From IMG/VR virus record IMGVR_UViG_3300048800_000030, positions 1-30,417 of that record: DNA of 30,417 nucleotides; one strand, given 5' to 3'. The notes beneath the pieces are model-generated. The model saw only the letters and a list, made by a program, of their open reading frames with translations. It searched no databases and was not told where the DNA came from. This document shows, piece after piece, positions 7,690-14,690 of the stretch (its first letter is position 1; each line of letters begins with the position of its first letter). The stretch comes from a virus. Position numbers and translations under genes: made by a program.

Positions 7690-8069
7690 TACTTCCCCTT
7701 CCTCTTGCCGGTCACGAACGTCTCCACCGGCCAGCCGTGTATCCGCGCTACCGCCCGGTTCAGACGAGCGAAGGCGGTGTTGTGTTCCTGCTTCGTCTCG
7801 GTCTTGATTCGAACCTGGTGGGCGTGAATCATCTCGTGTGCGATGCACTCCATCAGGTCAGCGGTGGTCTTCGTGTAGTACGCACTCACCCGAATGATGT
7901 GGTCAGTGGACCGGCAGTACGTCGTGTGGTCGGCCGAGCGGTCGCGGTGCCGCGTCACGCTGAACTCCACGGCGTCGGACTCGGGGAGTTTCCACGACTT
8001 GAAGGGCGCGGTAGCTCGCAAGTAATCGTAGGCTGCGGCGAGGACTTGCGGGGTGAGGGGGAGGGTCAT
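7689..8069 (-). CDS. SprT-like zinc metalloprotease-fold protein
   Basis: A 126-residue protein from ATG 8069 (ATGA overlap with the HD gene). It has HEMIH at residues 78-82 within CIAHEMIHAHQ, and a third probable zinc ligand His96 in HNTAFARLNRAVA. This layout is that of the SprT-like family, whose best-known member SPRTN cleaves DNA-protein crosslinks. Phage copies are common next to replication genes. It lies just upstream of the polymerase, with a one-base overlap. The proteolytic role is inferred from the family; the C-terminal zinc ribbon seen in some members is absent. Confidence 0.8.
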   Translation of the reverse strand: MTLPLTPQVLAAAYDYLRATAPFKSWKLPESDAVEFSVTRHRDRSADHTTYCRSTDHIIRVSAYYTKTTADLMECIAHEMIHAHQVRIKTETKQEHNTAFARLNRAVARIHGWPVETFVTGKRKGK

Positions 8070-8602
8070 GTGCCAGTCAACTTCCGAAACCGATTCAGGA
8101 ATAATAGTTTCGCCCACTCAGGGTTGAGTGCAAGGATAACCACGTCGGCTGCGGGCTGTTGGAACCCCCACTGCCGGGTCGTCTTCGGCATGAGATCCTC
8201 GGCTTCAGTGCGCAGCACCGCCCAATCCGCAGCGTGAACTTCGTCTGGTATATCAACCGGGAGTTCGAACTTCTCGGCGATCGCTGCCCAGTTGAGTGCC
8301 TCGATCCTGTTGTAGTCGGGCAGCGAGCGCTTGAGCGGCCGATTGATGTCGTTGCAGTAGGCTTCGGTCGCATCGTGTAGGAGCCCGATCAGCGCATACT
8401 CTATCGGCACTACTTGGGACACGAGCACCGAATGCTCGGCTACGCTGTAGAACTCGCGGCAATGACCGGTGTAGCGGCAGAGCATGGAGAGCGCGTGCGC
8501 GATGTCCTCGATACACACCTCATCGGCGCGCGGGGCGGCGGGGTAGTATTGCAGCCCGGTATAGGTGCACATCCAGTCAAGTTTCGAGCGGTCTTGGGTC
8601 AT
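8066..8602 (-). CDS. HD-domain phosphohydrolase (YfbR-like)
   Basis: A 178-residue protein from ATG 8602 (ATGA with the microgene upstream); an ATG three codons earlier is possible. The HD-fold ligands are in FYSVAEHSVLVS (His57) and GLLHDATEAY (His76, Asp77), with a likely last Asp in EVHAADWAVL. This resembles YfbR-type HD proteins that dephosphorylate dNMPs, or related nucleotide pyrophosphohydrolases. A nucleotide-pool role fits the nearby kinase and polymerase. The exact substrate cannot be read from the sequence. Confidence 0.82.
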   Translation of the reverse strand: MTQDRSKLDWMCTYTGLQYYPAAPRADEVCIEDIAHALSMLCRYTGHCREFYSVAEHSVLVSQVVPIEYALIGLLHDATEAYCNDINRPLKRSLPDYNRIEALNWAAIAEKFELPVDIPDEVHAADWAVLRTEAEDLMPKTTRQWGFQQPAADVVILALNPEWAKLLFLNRFRKLTGT

Positions 8603-8655
8603 TTCCCCCACCCCCCAGGTATCCCCACAAGCCAGTACCAGAACCGGCGGATCAT
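8599..8655 (-). CDS. 18-residue microprotein
   Basis: ATG at 8655 overlaps the previous stop (ATGA), and the stop overlaps the HD gene ATG (ATGA). The peptide MIRRFWYWLVGIPGGWGK is basic at the start and strongly aromatic, so it could associate with the membrane. The evidence is purely the double coupling, which matches the rest of the operon. It may act only to carry ribosomes to the next gene. Confidence 0.45.
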   Translation of the reverse strand: MIRRFWYWLVGIPGGWGK

Positions 8656-8780
8656 TGCACTACCCACACTGCCAGCGCGACCCAATACGCACCAGCATCG
8701 TATCGGCCACACGTCGCGCACCCCATCCCGAGTAACACAAGAACGCACGACCAGGTAAAAACGAACGCGTGCCAAGTCAT
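8652..8780 (-). CDS. small membrane protein
   Basis: A 42-residue protein starting at ATG 8780 inside an ATGA overlap and ending in another. Two hydrophobic stretches (residues 5-23 and 29-42) flank a short polar loop with Cys and Arg, so it is a likely two-pass inner-membrane hairpin. No family is recognised. Confidence 0.55.
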   Translation of the reverse strand: MTWHAFVFTWSCVLVLLGMGCATCGRYDAGAYWVALAVWVVQ

Positions 8781-9010
8781 TGCACCACCCCCGTTGTGGT
8801 ATATCCACCCGTTAAAGTACACAACCCGCAGGCCACGTTGTGTGCTACGAGGTCGTACACGTTCTGGCCCCACAGGTGAACCTCACGCGCTTCGATGATC
8901 TCTTGGCAGAGCAGGGTGATCTCGTTCGTGGTGAGCTTGCCCTTCTGCAACGCTTCGATGCGGTGCAGCATGGGGTGGGGCTTGGCGAACTCGGGGCTGG
9001 AGATGCTCAT
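8777..9010 (-). CDS. hypothetical protein
   Basis: A 77-residue protein with a helical centre (MLHRIEALQKGKLTTNEITL) and a Cys-, Gly- and Thr-rich end. It overlaps both neighbours by ATGA. No family is recognised. Confidence 0.7.
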   Translation of the reverse strand: MSISSPEFAKPHPMLHRIEALQKGKLTTNEITLLCQEIIEAREVHLWGQNVYDLVAHNVACGLCTLTGGYTTTGVVQ

Positions 9011-9216
9011 GCATCAACCCTTCGACCATCGGCTCCATAGAATTTGTCGCAAGTCCAAAAGCCAATTGAAGATTGATCTACAGCCAGTAGATCGGCCAAG
9101 GATATAGGGGCACCCATCCAATGCTTTCCGCGTTCCCCGCATTCAGGACAAGTAACAATTTGGTCAGATAGGGTCCGGGCGGTTGCGCGGTTCTGGTATC
9201 GTTGCTTCGCGTTCAC
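9007..9216 (-). CDS. small zinc-ribbon-like protein (GTG start)
   Basis: A 69-residue protein. The start is GTG 9216, chosen because it overlaps the upstream stop as GTGA; a longer frame to 9564 runs inside the upstream gene and is rejected. It carries CPECGERGKHW (C23, C26) and a later Cys55, so it may bind zinc. No family is recognised. Confidence 0.6.
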   Translation of the reverse strand: MNAKQRYQNRATARTLSDQIVTCPECGERGKHWMGAPISLADLLAVDQSSIGFWTCDKFYGADGRRVDA

Positions 9217-9659
9217 AACCCATGCCTCCCTAGGAACTCCGCAACCTGTTCCTTCGACTCCCCGGCCGCGTGCATGTCGGTGAGCACGGCCCATAACGAA
9301 CGGTGGATCGCAGCACGGTAGGTCGGCTGGTTGATGACTATCCGCGGGATCAGGCGGTCGCGTTCGAGTTCCTCGGCCATCCTCGGCCAGGCACGGACGG
9401 ACGACCCAAGGTGAGGCCACTTCATGTGGAGCTTGTGCAGCATGGACTTGCACAGAACCTCGTGGGTTGACTCCCGGACGAACTCCCAGAAGTGCGGCAC
9501 GGACTCGGCCTTGAGCGAGCCAAGGTAGGCGGCGCCGAGGGGGTCGGAACCAACACCGCGCCACATGTTCGGAGATTCCTCAATCAAGAAATACCCATTT
9601 TGCACGGCTGCCGGAGCGATCTTGGCCCCCCGCGTTATGGCTTGGCTTAGGGGGATCAT
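9213..9659 (-). CDS. hypothetical protein
   Basis: A 148-residue soluble protein, mostly helical by composition, rich in His and Trp (HFWEFVRESTHEVL, MLHKLHMKWPHL). It overlaps the upstream membrane-protein stop by ATGA at 9659. No known motif was found. Confidence 0.75.
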   Translation of the reverse strand: MIPLSQAITRGAKIAPAAVQNGYFLIEESPNMWRGVGSDPLGAAYLGSLKAESVPHFWEFVRESTHEVLCKSMLHKLHMKWPHLGSSVRAWPRMAEELERDRLIPRIVINQPTYRAAIHRSLWAVLTDMHAAGESKEQVAEFLGRHGL

Positions 9660-9874
9660 TTGTCACCCCCATGCCCGAATAGGGTCTTGCCGATCAGACT
9701 GGCCAAGAGGAGCATCCCAACGAACAACCAGTAACTGGGATGGATAACCGCCTCGGGGCCGCCAACCCAAATCTGTGGGAGTACCCACGACCAGAGCGAC
9801 CACAGACACCACCATATTCCTAACACCAAAGGAATGAATAGCACAAGGAGTAATCCTATCACGAACAGCTTCAT
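9656..9874 (-). CDS. small membrane protein
   Basis: A 72-residue protein with an N-terminal hydrophobic helix (LFVIGLLLVLFIPLVLGIWW), a Trp-rich stretch, and a second helix near YWLFVGMLLLASLIG, ending in a polar tail. It is probably a two-pass membrane protein. ATGA overlaps occur on both sides. The role is unknown. Confidence 0.7.
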   Translation of the reverse strand: MKLFVIGLLLVLFIPLVLGIWWCLWSLWSWVLPQIWVGGPEAVIHPSYWLFVGMLLLASLIGKTLFGHGGDK

Positions 9875-10290
9875 AACCCGCGCTCCAGTTCGTCGCGGTT
9901 CAGTTCCTCAGACGCGATCTCGCGAACCAGCCAGCGCCCACGTTTAGGCATGGCCTGGAACACCCGCCGCGCGGCTTCCGACCGGCCGGGGTTGGGATAA
10001 GGCTTCGACTCATGCCGGCGCATGATGCCCTCGATCGTGCGGTTCTTGATCCGGCCCTTCCATCCATGCCCGTGGCTGACGTACGGCGCGAACTCGCCCA
10101 GGGCAAGCTGCAGGCCCATCAGGTCGCCGGCGGGCCACGAGGCGCGCAGGTTCATGATGTCGGTGTAGAGCTTGGATGCGTGCTTGAATGGGCGCAGCGA
10201 ACCGGTCTTGGGTTCCTGCTTCGGTACTGTACCGGGCGGTGCACGCTTCGCATCGACGCGGGCGTTCCACATCTCTTGCTGTTGGGTCAT
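9871..10290 (-). CDS. basic hypothetical protein
   Basis: A 139-residue protein, rich in Arg and Lys, with a disordered N terminus (RAPPGTVPKQEPKTG) and a compact C-terminal half (GWKGRIKNRTIEGIMRRHES). The charge suggests nucleic-acid binding, but no family is recognised. The ATGA overlap at 10290 fixes the start. Confidence 0.7.
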   Translation of the reverse strand: MTQQQEMWNARVDAKRAPPGTVPKQEPKTGSLRPFKHASKLYTDIMNLRASWPAGDLMGLQLALGEFAPYVSHGHGWKGRIKNRTIEGIMRRHESKPYPNPGRSEAARRVFQAMPKRGRWLVREIASEELNRDELERGL

Positions 10291-10586
10291 AGGGCACCCT
10301 TTTTCGGTAGCGCGCGGACTCGATTTATCCGGTCGATCACTTGGTCAATGGTCTGGTACCCCTGCACCGTGTCACCGTCGCCCTCGTTGATCAGCCCCCC
10401 GTCGTCCGACCAATACGCAGTTTCGGCGGTGGAAGACCCCTCTTTACCACAGGCTGCATCGTCCGCGCCAATCCGACGGTCGTAGTGGTCGCAATAATTG
10501 CCCGGACCAAACTGCACGGACAAGGTGTATCCGTTATCAAAGGTGATGTGAATCCCCTTCGCGCTACTAAGTTTAATCTGTCCCAT
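10287..10586 (-). CDS. hypothetical protein
   Basis: A 99-residue acidic protein. The N-terminal half looks beta-rich (KGIHITFDNGYTLSVQFGPG) and the end is helical and basic. A ribosome site GAGGGAAG lies close before the ATG. It is the first gene after the structured gap at 10587-10793, so it may be controlled by that element. Confidence 0.72.
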   Translation of the reverse strand: MGQIKLSSAKGIHITFDNGYTLSVQFGPGNYCDHYDRRIGADDAACGKEGSSTAETAYWSDDGGLINEGDGDTVQGYQTIDQVIDRINRVRALPKKGAL

Positions 10587-10636
10587 TCTTCCCTCACTAC
10601 TGTACCCCTGTCGGCCGGCGGGGTGCCCGGAAAAGA

Positions 10637-10789
10637 TAATTAGAAGGCCGTACTTGCCGCCAGCTTACGACTAGCGGTTTCCCCTGGTGGGGCGGACGAT
10701 TTGGTAGCGCGGTCGCGGGCCGCACCTTTGCCTGGTTACCAAGCCAGACTGTCTTTGTCGCCCCTATAACAAGTCGTGCCTTCTAATTA
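10637..10789 (-). ncRNA. candidate structured RNA, three-way junction
   Basis: Perfect 12-base inverted arms at 10637-10648 and 10778-10789 close this element. Inside are a 5-bp helix (10652-10656 with 10770-10774), a hairpin (10657-10663 with 10671-10677, 7-base loop), a 6-bp helix (10689-10694 with 10759-10764), and within it TTGGTA/TACCAA (10701-10706 with 10737-10742) and GCGG/CCGC (10709-10712 with 10720-10723). In the 7-bp hairpin one pair is U-G on the - strand but C-A on the + strand, which favours a leftward RNA. It starts a few bases after the stop of the upstream gene. It could be a processed RNA, a cis-regulator of the gene at 10586, or a transcription control element. No match to tRNA or a known riboswitch was recognised. 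The fold is by hand. Confidence 0.5.
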
Positions 10790-10793
10790 CCCT

Positions 10794-10967
10794 CTACTGC
10801 TCGTCAAGTGACCAGAGATCAACCAGCGCCTGCACTTCCCATTCCTCGTAGTCCTTCGGCACCACCTTGGGCAGCGCCCACCAGTGATCGGCGCCGGGGA
10901 CGTAGAACCCTGCGGGCTCCGCGAAGTCCTTTTCCTCTGAGCGCATCCATGCCGAAATCATTGTCAT
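10794..10967 (-). CDS. small acidic hypothetical protein
   Basis: A 57-residue acidic protein with many Trp residues (DHWWALPKVV, DYEEWEVQALVDLW). ATG 10967 is preferred because AGGA lies six bases before it. An in-frame ATG at 11024, overlapping the previous stop by 11 bases, would add 19 residues including a hydrophobic stretch (FVVIGVGYG). No family is recognised. It ends just before the structured RNA candidate. Confidence 0.6.
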   Translation of the reverse strand: MTMISAWMRSEEKDFAEPAGFYVPGADHWWALPKVVPKDYEEWEVQALVDLWSLDEQ

Positions 10968-11013
10968 GCCGTATCCTACACCTATGACCACGAACCTGCA
11001 CGGAAGTTCAATT

Positions 11014-11361
11014 CTACCAGTCATACCCTGTGATTCGGTACCGTGCTTGGTACTTCTTGTCAGCCGCCTTCCTTTCGGCCGGCGGGAGTTTGGGCGACTT
11101 GTGCACACAGCGTTCGGGCGACCCAGGCGGGTAGAGCACCTCCCCGGCCATCGGTATTTCGTTCTTGCTGTCGGGGATCGGGGCACCCATATCGAGTTTG
11201 ATGATGCGGCGACCGGTGGGTATGGTACCGGGAGCGTGCGGGGCGATCCAGTCGGGGACGCGGATACTCAGCAGGGCGTAGGCGAACCACTTGCGCGGCA
11301 GCAGGCGCGCGAGGCTGTCGGCGGCCTGGTAGTGGGTTACGGCGCGAAGGGTAGTGGTCAT
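11014..11361 (-). CDS. hypothetical protein
   Basis: A 115-residue protein, basic toward the end (ERKAADKKYQARYR). Nothing diagnostic is visible. The start is set by an ATGA overlap with the zinc-finger coiled-coil gene upstream. Confidence 0.7.
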   Translation of the reverse strand: MTTTLRAVTHYQAADSLARLLPRKWFAYALLSIRVPDWIAPHAPGTIPTGRRIIKLDMGAPIPDSKNEIPMAGEVLYPPGSPERCVHKSPKLPPAERKAADKKYQARYRITGYDW

Positions 11362-11954
11362 GATTTGATCTCGGGGAAGGCGTCGCTCAGTACAGATTTG
11401 ACAGCGGCTTGAAGCGGCTTCCGAGTCATCGGATATTCGGTTTCCAGAAATGTCATCAACTCAGTCTCGCACCGCCGCAAGTCCTCCACGCGCTGGGCCT
11501 CGGCTTCCTTGAGCGCGACTTCGGCGGTGGTGGCGCGTTCGGTTGCCTTGGAAACATCACTTTTCCATCCGTTAATTAGTTCAGTATTTTGTCGAATCGC
11601 TGTGACGTAGGAACTTGTCTCGCAATGTTCGCGTAGGCAATCGCGGTGAAAGTATTGTTCGCAGTCTGAGCAACGGTACGCACTTCCGATTGGCATATTC
11701 TTACCGCACCCACCAAGCGCATTGGCTCCTCCGCATTTTACTGTTAGCCGTTCTTCTTCATCCTCCCGCGCCTTGCGCTCGGCCTCAAGCTGCTTCCGCA
11801 GTTCGGCGGCTTCGCGCAACGATTCATCGAGTAATTGATAAGATTGGTATACCTTTGGATGGACAGAACAAGCATCTTGCTGTCGCAAATAGGCGTTAAT
11901 TCTGTCGGTCAAAGGGCTGTCTTTTGTAACAACAGGCGTCGGCTTAGTGGTCAT
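11358..11954 (-). CDS. coiled-coil protein with RING/PHD-like zinc finger
   Basis: A 198-residue protein from ATG 11954, which has GGGAGA before it; 21 further in-frame codons lie upstream. Helical charged segments (about 45-70 and 130-165) flank a cluster of cysteines and histidine: VKCGG, GGCGKN, YRCSDCEQYFHRDCLREHC. The C-x2-C then H-x2-C spacing is treble-clef/RING-like. Such fingers bind proteins or nucleic acids; in a phage the role is unknown and no ubiquitin link is implied. Confidence 0.65.
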   Translation of the reverse strand: MTTKPTPVVTKDSPLTDRINAYLRQQDACSVHPKVYQSYQLLDESLREAAELRKQLEAERKAREDEEERLTVKCGGANALGGCGKNMPIGSAYRCSDCEQYFHRDCLREHCETSSYVTAIRQNTELINGWKSDVSKATERATTAEVALKEAEAQRVEDLRRCETELMTFLETEYPMTRKPLQAAVKSVLSDAFPEIKS

Positions 11955-12099
11955 CTTTGTCTCCCAATAGCCACTGCCAAGCAAAACGCATATATCCGTG
12001 ACATACCGGGGAAACAATAGTCGGCGCTAACTTCGGATCGGGTACGGCTACCCATCGGAAGCTGCCGCACTGACATTTGTACAGGGCTTGCTTAACCAT
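11944..12099 (-). CDS. small cysteine-containing hypothetical protein
   Basis: A 51-residue product from ATG 12099, which has a strong GGGAGG site. YKCQCGSFRW and a later CHGY may hold a metal. It overlaps the upstream gene by 8 bases and the downstream gene by 11. Confidence 0.6.
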   Translation of the reverse strand: MVKQALYKCQCGSFRWVAVPDPKLAPTIVSPVCHGYMRFAWQWLLGDKDDH

Positions 12100-12349
12100 C
12101 TTTGCCTCCCAAGGCGGCGCGGCATTCTTCCGCAATGCGCATCCAAATATTTGGACGTGGGCCGTTTTCACCATCTTCTATATCTTCGCGGTCCTCGGCT
12201 ATGTCCAACACACTATTTAATGTGTCCCGCAGTTCCTTCACCTGTGCGTCGCGTTCGAGGTAGCAGACTGAAATCGTGCGGATAGGTAATTCGTCGTTAT
12301 GCGTTATCCAAAACTCAGCATACTCCAGCGCCTTCGCGTGGTCGTTCAT
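12092..12349 (-). CDS. hypothetical protein
   Basis: An 85-residue acidic, helical protein (DTLNSVLDIAEDREDIED). ATG 12349 is chosen because it overlaps the stop of the microgene upstream (ATGA) and has a GGAAGGTG site; an upstream in-frame ATG would lie inside that microgene. No family is recognised. Confidence 0.68.
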   Translation of the reverse strand: MNDHAKALEYAEFWITHNDELPIRTISVCYLERDAQVKELRDTLNSVLDIAEDREDIEDGENGPRPNIWMRIAEECRAALGGKDG

Positions 12350-12429
12350 GGCTTCACCTTCCGGTAGCTCTTCACCCAATAAGCGCTACGCTCTAGCCAA
12401 TACATTCGCCAGCGTTTTCCAGATTTCAT
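12346..12429 (-). CDS. 27-residue basic microprotein
   Basis: This frame starts in an ATGA overlap with the gene at 12426-13055 and ends in an ATGA overlap with the next gene, filling exactly the space between them. The peptide (MKSGKRWRMYWLERSAYW, then VKSYRKVKP) is strongly basic and aromatic. TCCCTCC on the + strand, a GGAGGGA ribosome site on the - strand, sits just before the ATG, supporting translation. Confidence 0.6.
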   Translation of the reverse strand: MKSGKRWRMYWLERSAYWVKSYRKVKP

Positions 12430-13055
12430 TTTCCCTCCTTCTGCGCGTCGGCGCGGAGTTCGGCTACCGTATCTAACGTCTTGTCGTAAGCATCGCCTAC
12501 TTTTTCGTGCGCAGACTTCCAAAACTCAACACGCTTTTTCAACAAGGCTATCTCCCGCTTGGCGGCTGCGAGTTCGCCTATGTAGCATCGCCCGTCTTTT
12601 CCGGCGCAGGGGCCATGTCCGACCATTACGGTATCAGTGCCGCAAGAGTGCCCTGTTGTGTAACAAATATCTACATTTAACGGTGTCGCCGCAGCATCGG
12701 GCGTGGCCGGCCTGTAATCTTCGCCGCGCCCAAAGTAGCAATTCCACTCTGGATGCAGCCGCTTAAATTCTTCATCTGCTGGTGTCGCCGCAGCCTCGGG
12801 CGCAGGCCAGCCTTTGTTCCAGTTATCCTTATAGTCTAGTGCAACCTCGCTCGGCGTGGCCGCAACTTTCAGCGCCGAACTTCCATTGGCTGCAAACTCG
12901 TAATCGCCGTCTGGCGTGGCCGCAGCAGTCAAATGCTCACCAGACGGGGACTCTTGCGCCGACTTACCCCCAAGGTGCGGGCCAAGCTCTACCACTGCCG
13001 CGAGAACGGCCGGCGCGTAGGCCAGGGCGAAAGAGTTCAGGCGGTCGGGGTTCAT
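12426..13055 (-). CDS. repeat-containing hypothetical protein
   Basis: A 209-residue protein from ATG 13055 (ATGA overlap). Four short AATP-type repeats (TAAATP, VAATP, AAATP, AAATP) punctuate the middle, probably as flexible linkers between unstructured segments. The C-terminal 55 residues are a charged coiled coil (AAAKREIALLKKRVEFW). Cysteines in CYTTGHSC and GPCAGKDGRC lie just before it. No function is recognised. Confidence 0.7.
   Translation of the reverse strand: MNPDRLNSFALAYAPAVLAAVVELGPHLGGKSAQESPSGEHLTAAATPDGDYEFAANGSSALKVAATPSEVALDYKDNWNKGWPAPEAAATPADEEFKRLHPEWNCYFGRGEDYRPATPDAAATPLNVDICYTTGHSCGTDTVMVGHGPCAGKDGRCYIGELAAAKREIALLKKRVEFWKSAHEKVGDAYDKTLDTVAELRADAQKEGK
12682..12926. 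repeat. four dispersed 12-14 bp in-frame repeats
   Basis: ggtgtcgccgcagc occurs at 12682-12695 and 12781-12794 (99 bases apart). The related ggcgtggccgca lies at 12853-12864 and 12913-12924. They encode the AATP linkers of the protein at 12426-13055 on the - strand. Confidence 0.7.
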
Positions 13056-13324
13056 ATCCTTGCCCAATCCCGCCGGTACCGCCCAGTCTCGTGTGCGTGG
13101 CAGGCGTACAGCTTCCAGAGCCGGATACGGTATCCGTTATACGCCATGCACGCTTGCGGGAAGGTCTCGCCCTTCAGCATCGCCTCGGCGTACTTCGCCG
13201 CGACAAGGTACGTTGTACCGGCATTGATCTTTAGCGCGCAGGTGAACACCGCGGGGAAACTGCGCCACGGGATACCAACCTTGCGCAATTCATTCTGCCA
13301 TTCGATTCGCTGGGCGAGGTTCAT
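13052..13324 (-). CDS. hypothetical protein
   Basis: A 90-residue basic protein with an amphipathic middle (YLVAAKYAEAMLKGETFPQA). ATGA overlaps on both sides fix its ends. No family is recognised. Confidence 0.7.
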   Translation of the reverse strand: MNLAQRIEWQNELRKVGIPWRSFPAVFTCALKINAGTTYLVAAKYAEAMLKGETFPQACMAYNGYRIRLWKLYACHAHETGRYRRDWARI

Positions 13325-13626
13325 ACCGGCACCGCCAGCAGGGCTAAAAGTTTCTTGCGGTTCAGCGGTTTGGCTTCTTCGGCGTAGCGGTAGGCGGCAT
13401 CGAGCGCCGCGTCCATTGCTTCGACCTTGGCCTGCAGATCATCGCGTTCCTTTTCCACTTCCTTGTAGTCCTTATCCGTGAACATGTCCCCAATTTGAGT
13501 TTCGTACTCCTGGGCTTGCACTTCCGCATCATCGACCGCTGCGTACACCGCAGCGACTTCCGTTAATCCCGCTTGGTAGTACAGGCGTTCCAGTTCCTCG
13601 TTGGATAGGTGGCGAGTGTACATCAT
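13321..13626 (-). CDS. coiled-coil hypothetical protein
   Basis: A 101-residue protein from one of two adjacent ATGs (13626 or 13623), both overlapping the stop of the small membrane gene upstream. Residues 30-80 are strongly charged and helical (DKDYKEVEKERDDLQAKVEA), suggesting a coiled coil. No known family. Confidence 0.68.
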   Translation of the reverse strand: MMYTRHLSNEELERLYYQAGLTEVAAVYAAVDDAEVQAQEYETQIGDMFTDKDYKEVEKERDDLQAKVEAMDAALDAAYRYAEEAKPLNRKKLLALLAVPV

Positions 13627-13703
13627 GACCGGCCCGCCCACCATACCACGAAGAACCAGGCGCCGACTACCACCGCCATCATGATCCACACGACGTTATC
13701 CAT
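13623..13703 (-). CDS. 26-residue single-pass membrane microprotein
   Basis: The frame starts at ATG 13703, 8 bases inside the upstream gene, and ends in the TGATG that begins the next gene. The product (MDNVVWIMMAVVVGAWFFVV, then WWAGRS) is almost entirely a transmembrane helix. Its placement matches the tight packing of this operon. Confidence 0.55.
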   Translation of the reverse strand: MDNVVWIMMAVVVGAWFFVVWWAGRS

Positions 13704-13878
13704 TGTTCACCTCATCCGCCTTGAGCCCGGCGTATTTCTCCGGGTACTCCTCGCGTAGTGTCGGCTCCGGCCCCTCGTTGATGACAGTTCGGGATCTGCC
13801 GCGGCGCCATAGTTCGAAGTCAAGCCGGGCGGCTTCCATCGCCTCTTGCAGTTCGGCGGGTGTGCGGGTGTCGATCAT
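13696..13878 (-). CDS. hypothetical protein
   Basis: A 60-residue charged protein (PAELQEAMEAARLDFELW then an Arg-rich patch). ATGA overlap upstream. No family is recognised. Confidence 0.65.
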   Translation of the reverse strand: MIDTRTPAELQEAMEAARLDFELWRRGRSRTVINEGPEPTLREEYPEKYAGLKADEVNNG

Positions 13879-14123
13879 GATGTGGCCTTGGCGATGGCGG
13901 CGCGGGCAAACTCTACTGCTGGTTTGTCAGGGGTGCGCACGCCCATTTGTGAGCCATTAGTATTCCTGTGCCCTGTATCGCAAGACGCTACCAACTGCCG
14001 CAGCGCCGCCAGCATTTCGGCATTGACGGCGCGTAGACGGTCAACTTCGCGGCAGGCGTCTGCCAGGTCGAAGTATTGGCGCAGCGCCGCATCTGGCGCG
14101 AGGCCCGGTGTGTGCTTGCTCAT
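13875..14123 (-). CDS. phage protein of the MSKHTPG type
   Basis: An 82-residue protein from ATG 14123, which has an AGGGGTGAA ribosome site; ten more codons are open upstream. The opening MSKHTPGLAP resembles many small phage and plasmid proteins that begin KHTPGPW, whose function is unknown. A helix with DLADACREVDRLRAVNAEML follows, then a short loop and the typical C-terminal ARAAIAKA helix of that group. Confidence 0.7.
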   Translation of the reverse strand: MSKHTPGLAPDAALRQYFDLADACREVDRLRAVNAEMLAALRQLVASCDTGHRNTNGSQMGVRTPDKPAVEFARAAIAKATS

Positions 14124-14127
14124 GATT

Positions 14128-14322
14128 TCACCCCTGATCCACGAGTTCATCAAACTTACCCTCGGCCCTGCGCATCGCTGCGATGAAGTTGGGCTGGTCG
14201 AGTACGAGCCGCTTCAGCGTCTTGTAGCGCCTGGCACCGCGCCGGGCATAGCACAGGGCTACAACGAGGGCGAGAGGGCCGAAGATGATGACCCCGCCTA
14301 GAATGATGTTGAGTACGTTCAT
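14128..14322 (-). CDS. small membrane-anchored protein
   Basis: A 64-residue protein with one N-terminal transmembrane helix (VLNIILGGVIIFGPLALVVA) followed by a basic cytoplasmic tail (RRGARRYKTLKR). ATGA overlap upstream at 14322. Function unknown. Confidence 0.7.
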   Translation of the reverse strand: MNVLNIILGGVIIFGPLALVVALCYARRGARRYKTLKRLVLDQPNFIAAMRRAEGKFDELVDQG

Positions 14323-14690
14323 GTCTTCATTCCCTCCTTGTAGTAACAGGCCAAGCGGGTGAACTTCGGCCGCAGAAAGTCCCGCTTCGCGAAGTCCGAG
14401 AATGCGAGCTTCTGCTTTCCTAGTGTATCCGGGCAGGCGATCGACTTTAGCCGGTTGATCTCCTCGCGCTGCGCCACGTTGTCCTCGTAGAGTTGCACCC
14501 CCACGTAGACCCCGGCGAGGATCACGAGGAGCAGGACCGTCTGGAAAGGCGAGACGGTGCGCGGGGCGGTCGGATGGATCTCGGGGTGAAACTCATCCCG
14601 GTGTGCAAGAACAGCCTTCACTGCCTTCGGATTGAGCTTTGGCGTGTACCGGCCGCACATCCGCGCCCACTCGCGTTCGGAGGGGCTCAT
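14319..14690 (-). CDS. membrane protein with central TM helix
   Basis: A 123-residue protein from ATG 14690, fixed by an ATGA overlap with the small gene upstream; the open frame continues to 14777 but that part covers the upstream gene. There is one transmembrane segment near residues 50-65 (FQTVLLLVILAGVYVGVQL), followed by a predicted periplasmic domain with two cysteines. No family is recognised. Confidence 0.65.
   Translation of the reverse strand: MSPSEREWARMCGRYTPKLNPKAVKAVLAHRDEFHPEIHPTAPRTVSPFQTVLLLVILAGVYVGVQLYEDNVAQREEINRLKSIACPDTLGKQKLAFSDFAKRDFLRPKFTRLACYYKEGMKT

Noticed and set aside
7690-7848. N-terminal extension of the DNA polymerase to ATG 7848
   Set aside because: The 53 extra residues are low-complexity, charged and lie within the SprT-like gene; GTG 7689 starts right at the exonuclease strand with the operon's usual overlap.
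9007-9564. 185-residue leftward frame
   Set aside because: Only the last 69 codons are kept; the rest overlaps the better supported 9213-9659 gene, whose stop overlaps the internal GTG.
10637-10789. tRNA or transposon with terminal inverted repeats
   Set aside because: No cloverleaf, anticodon arm or CCA; no transposase and no target duplication beside the 12-bp arms.
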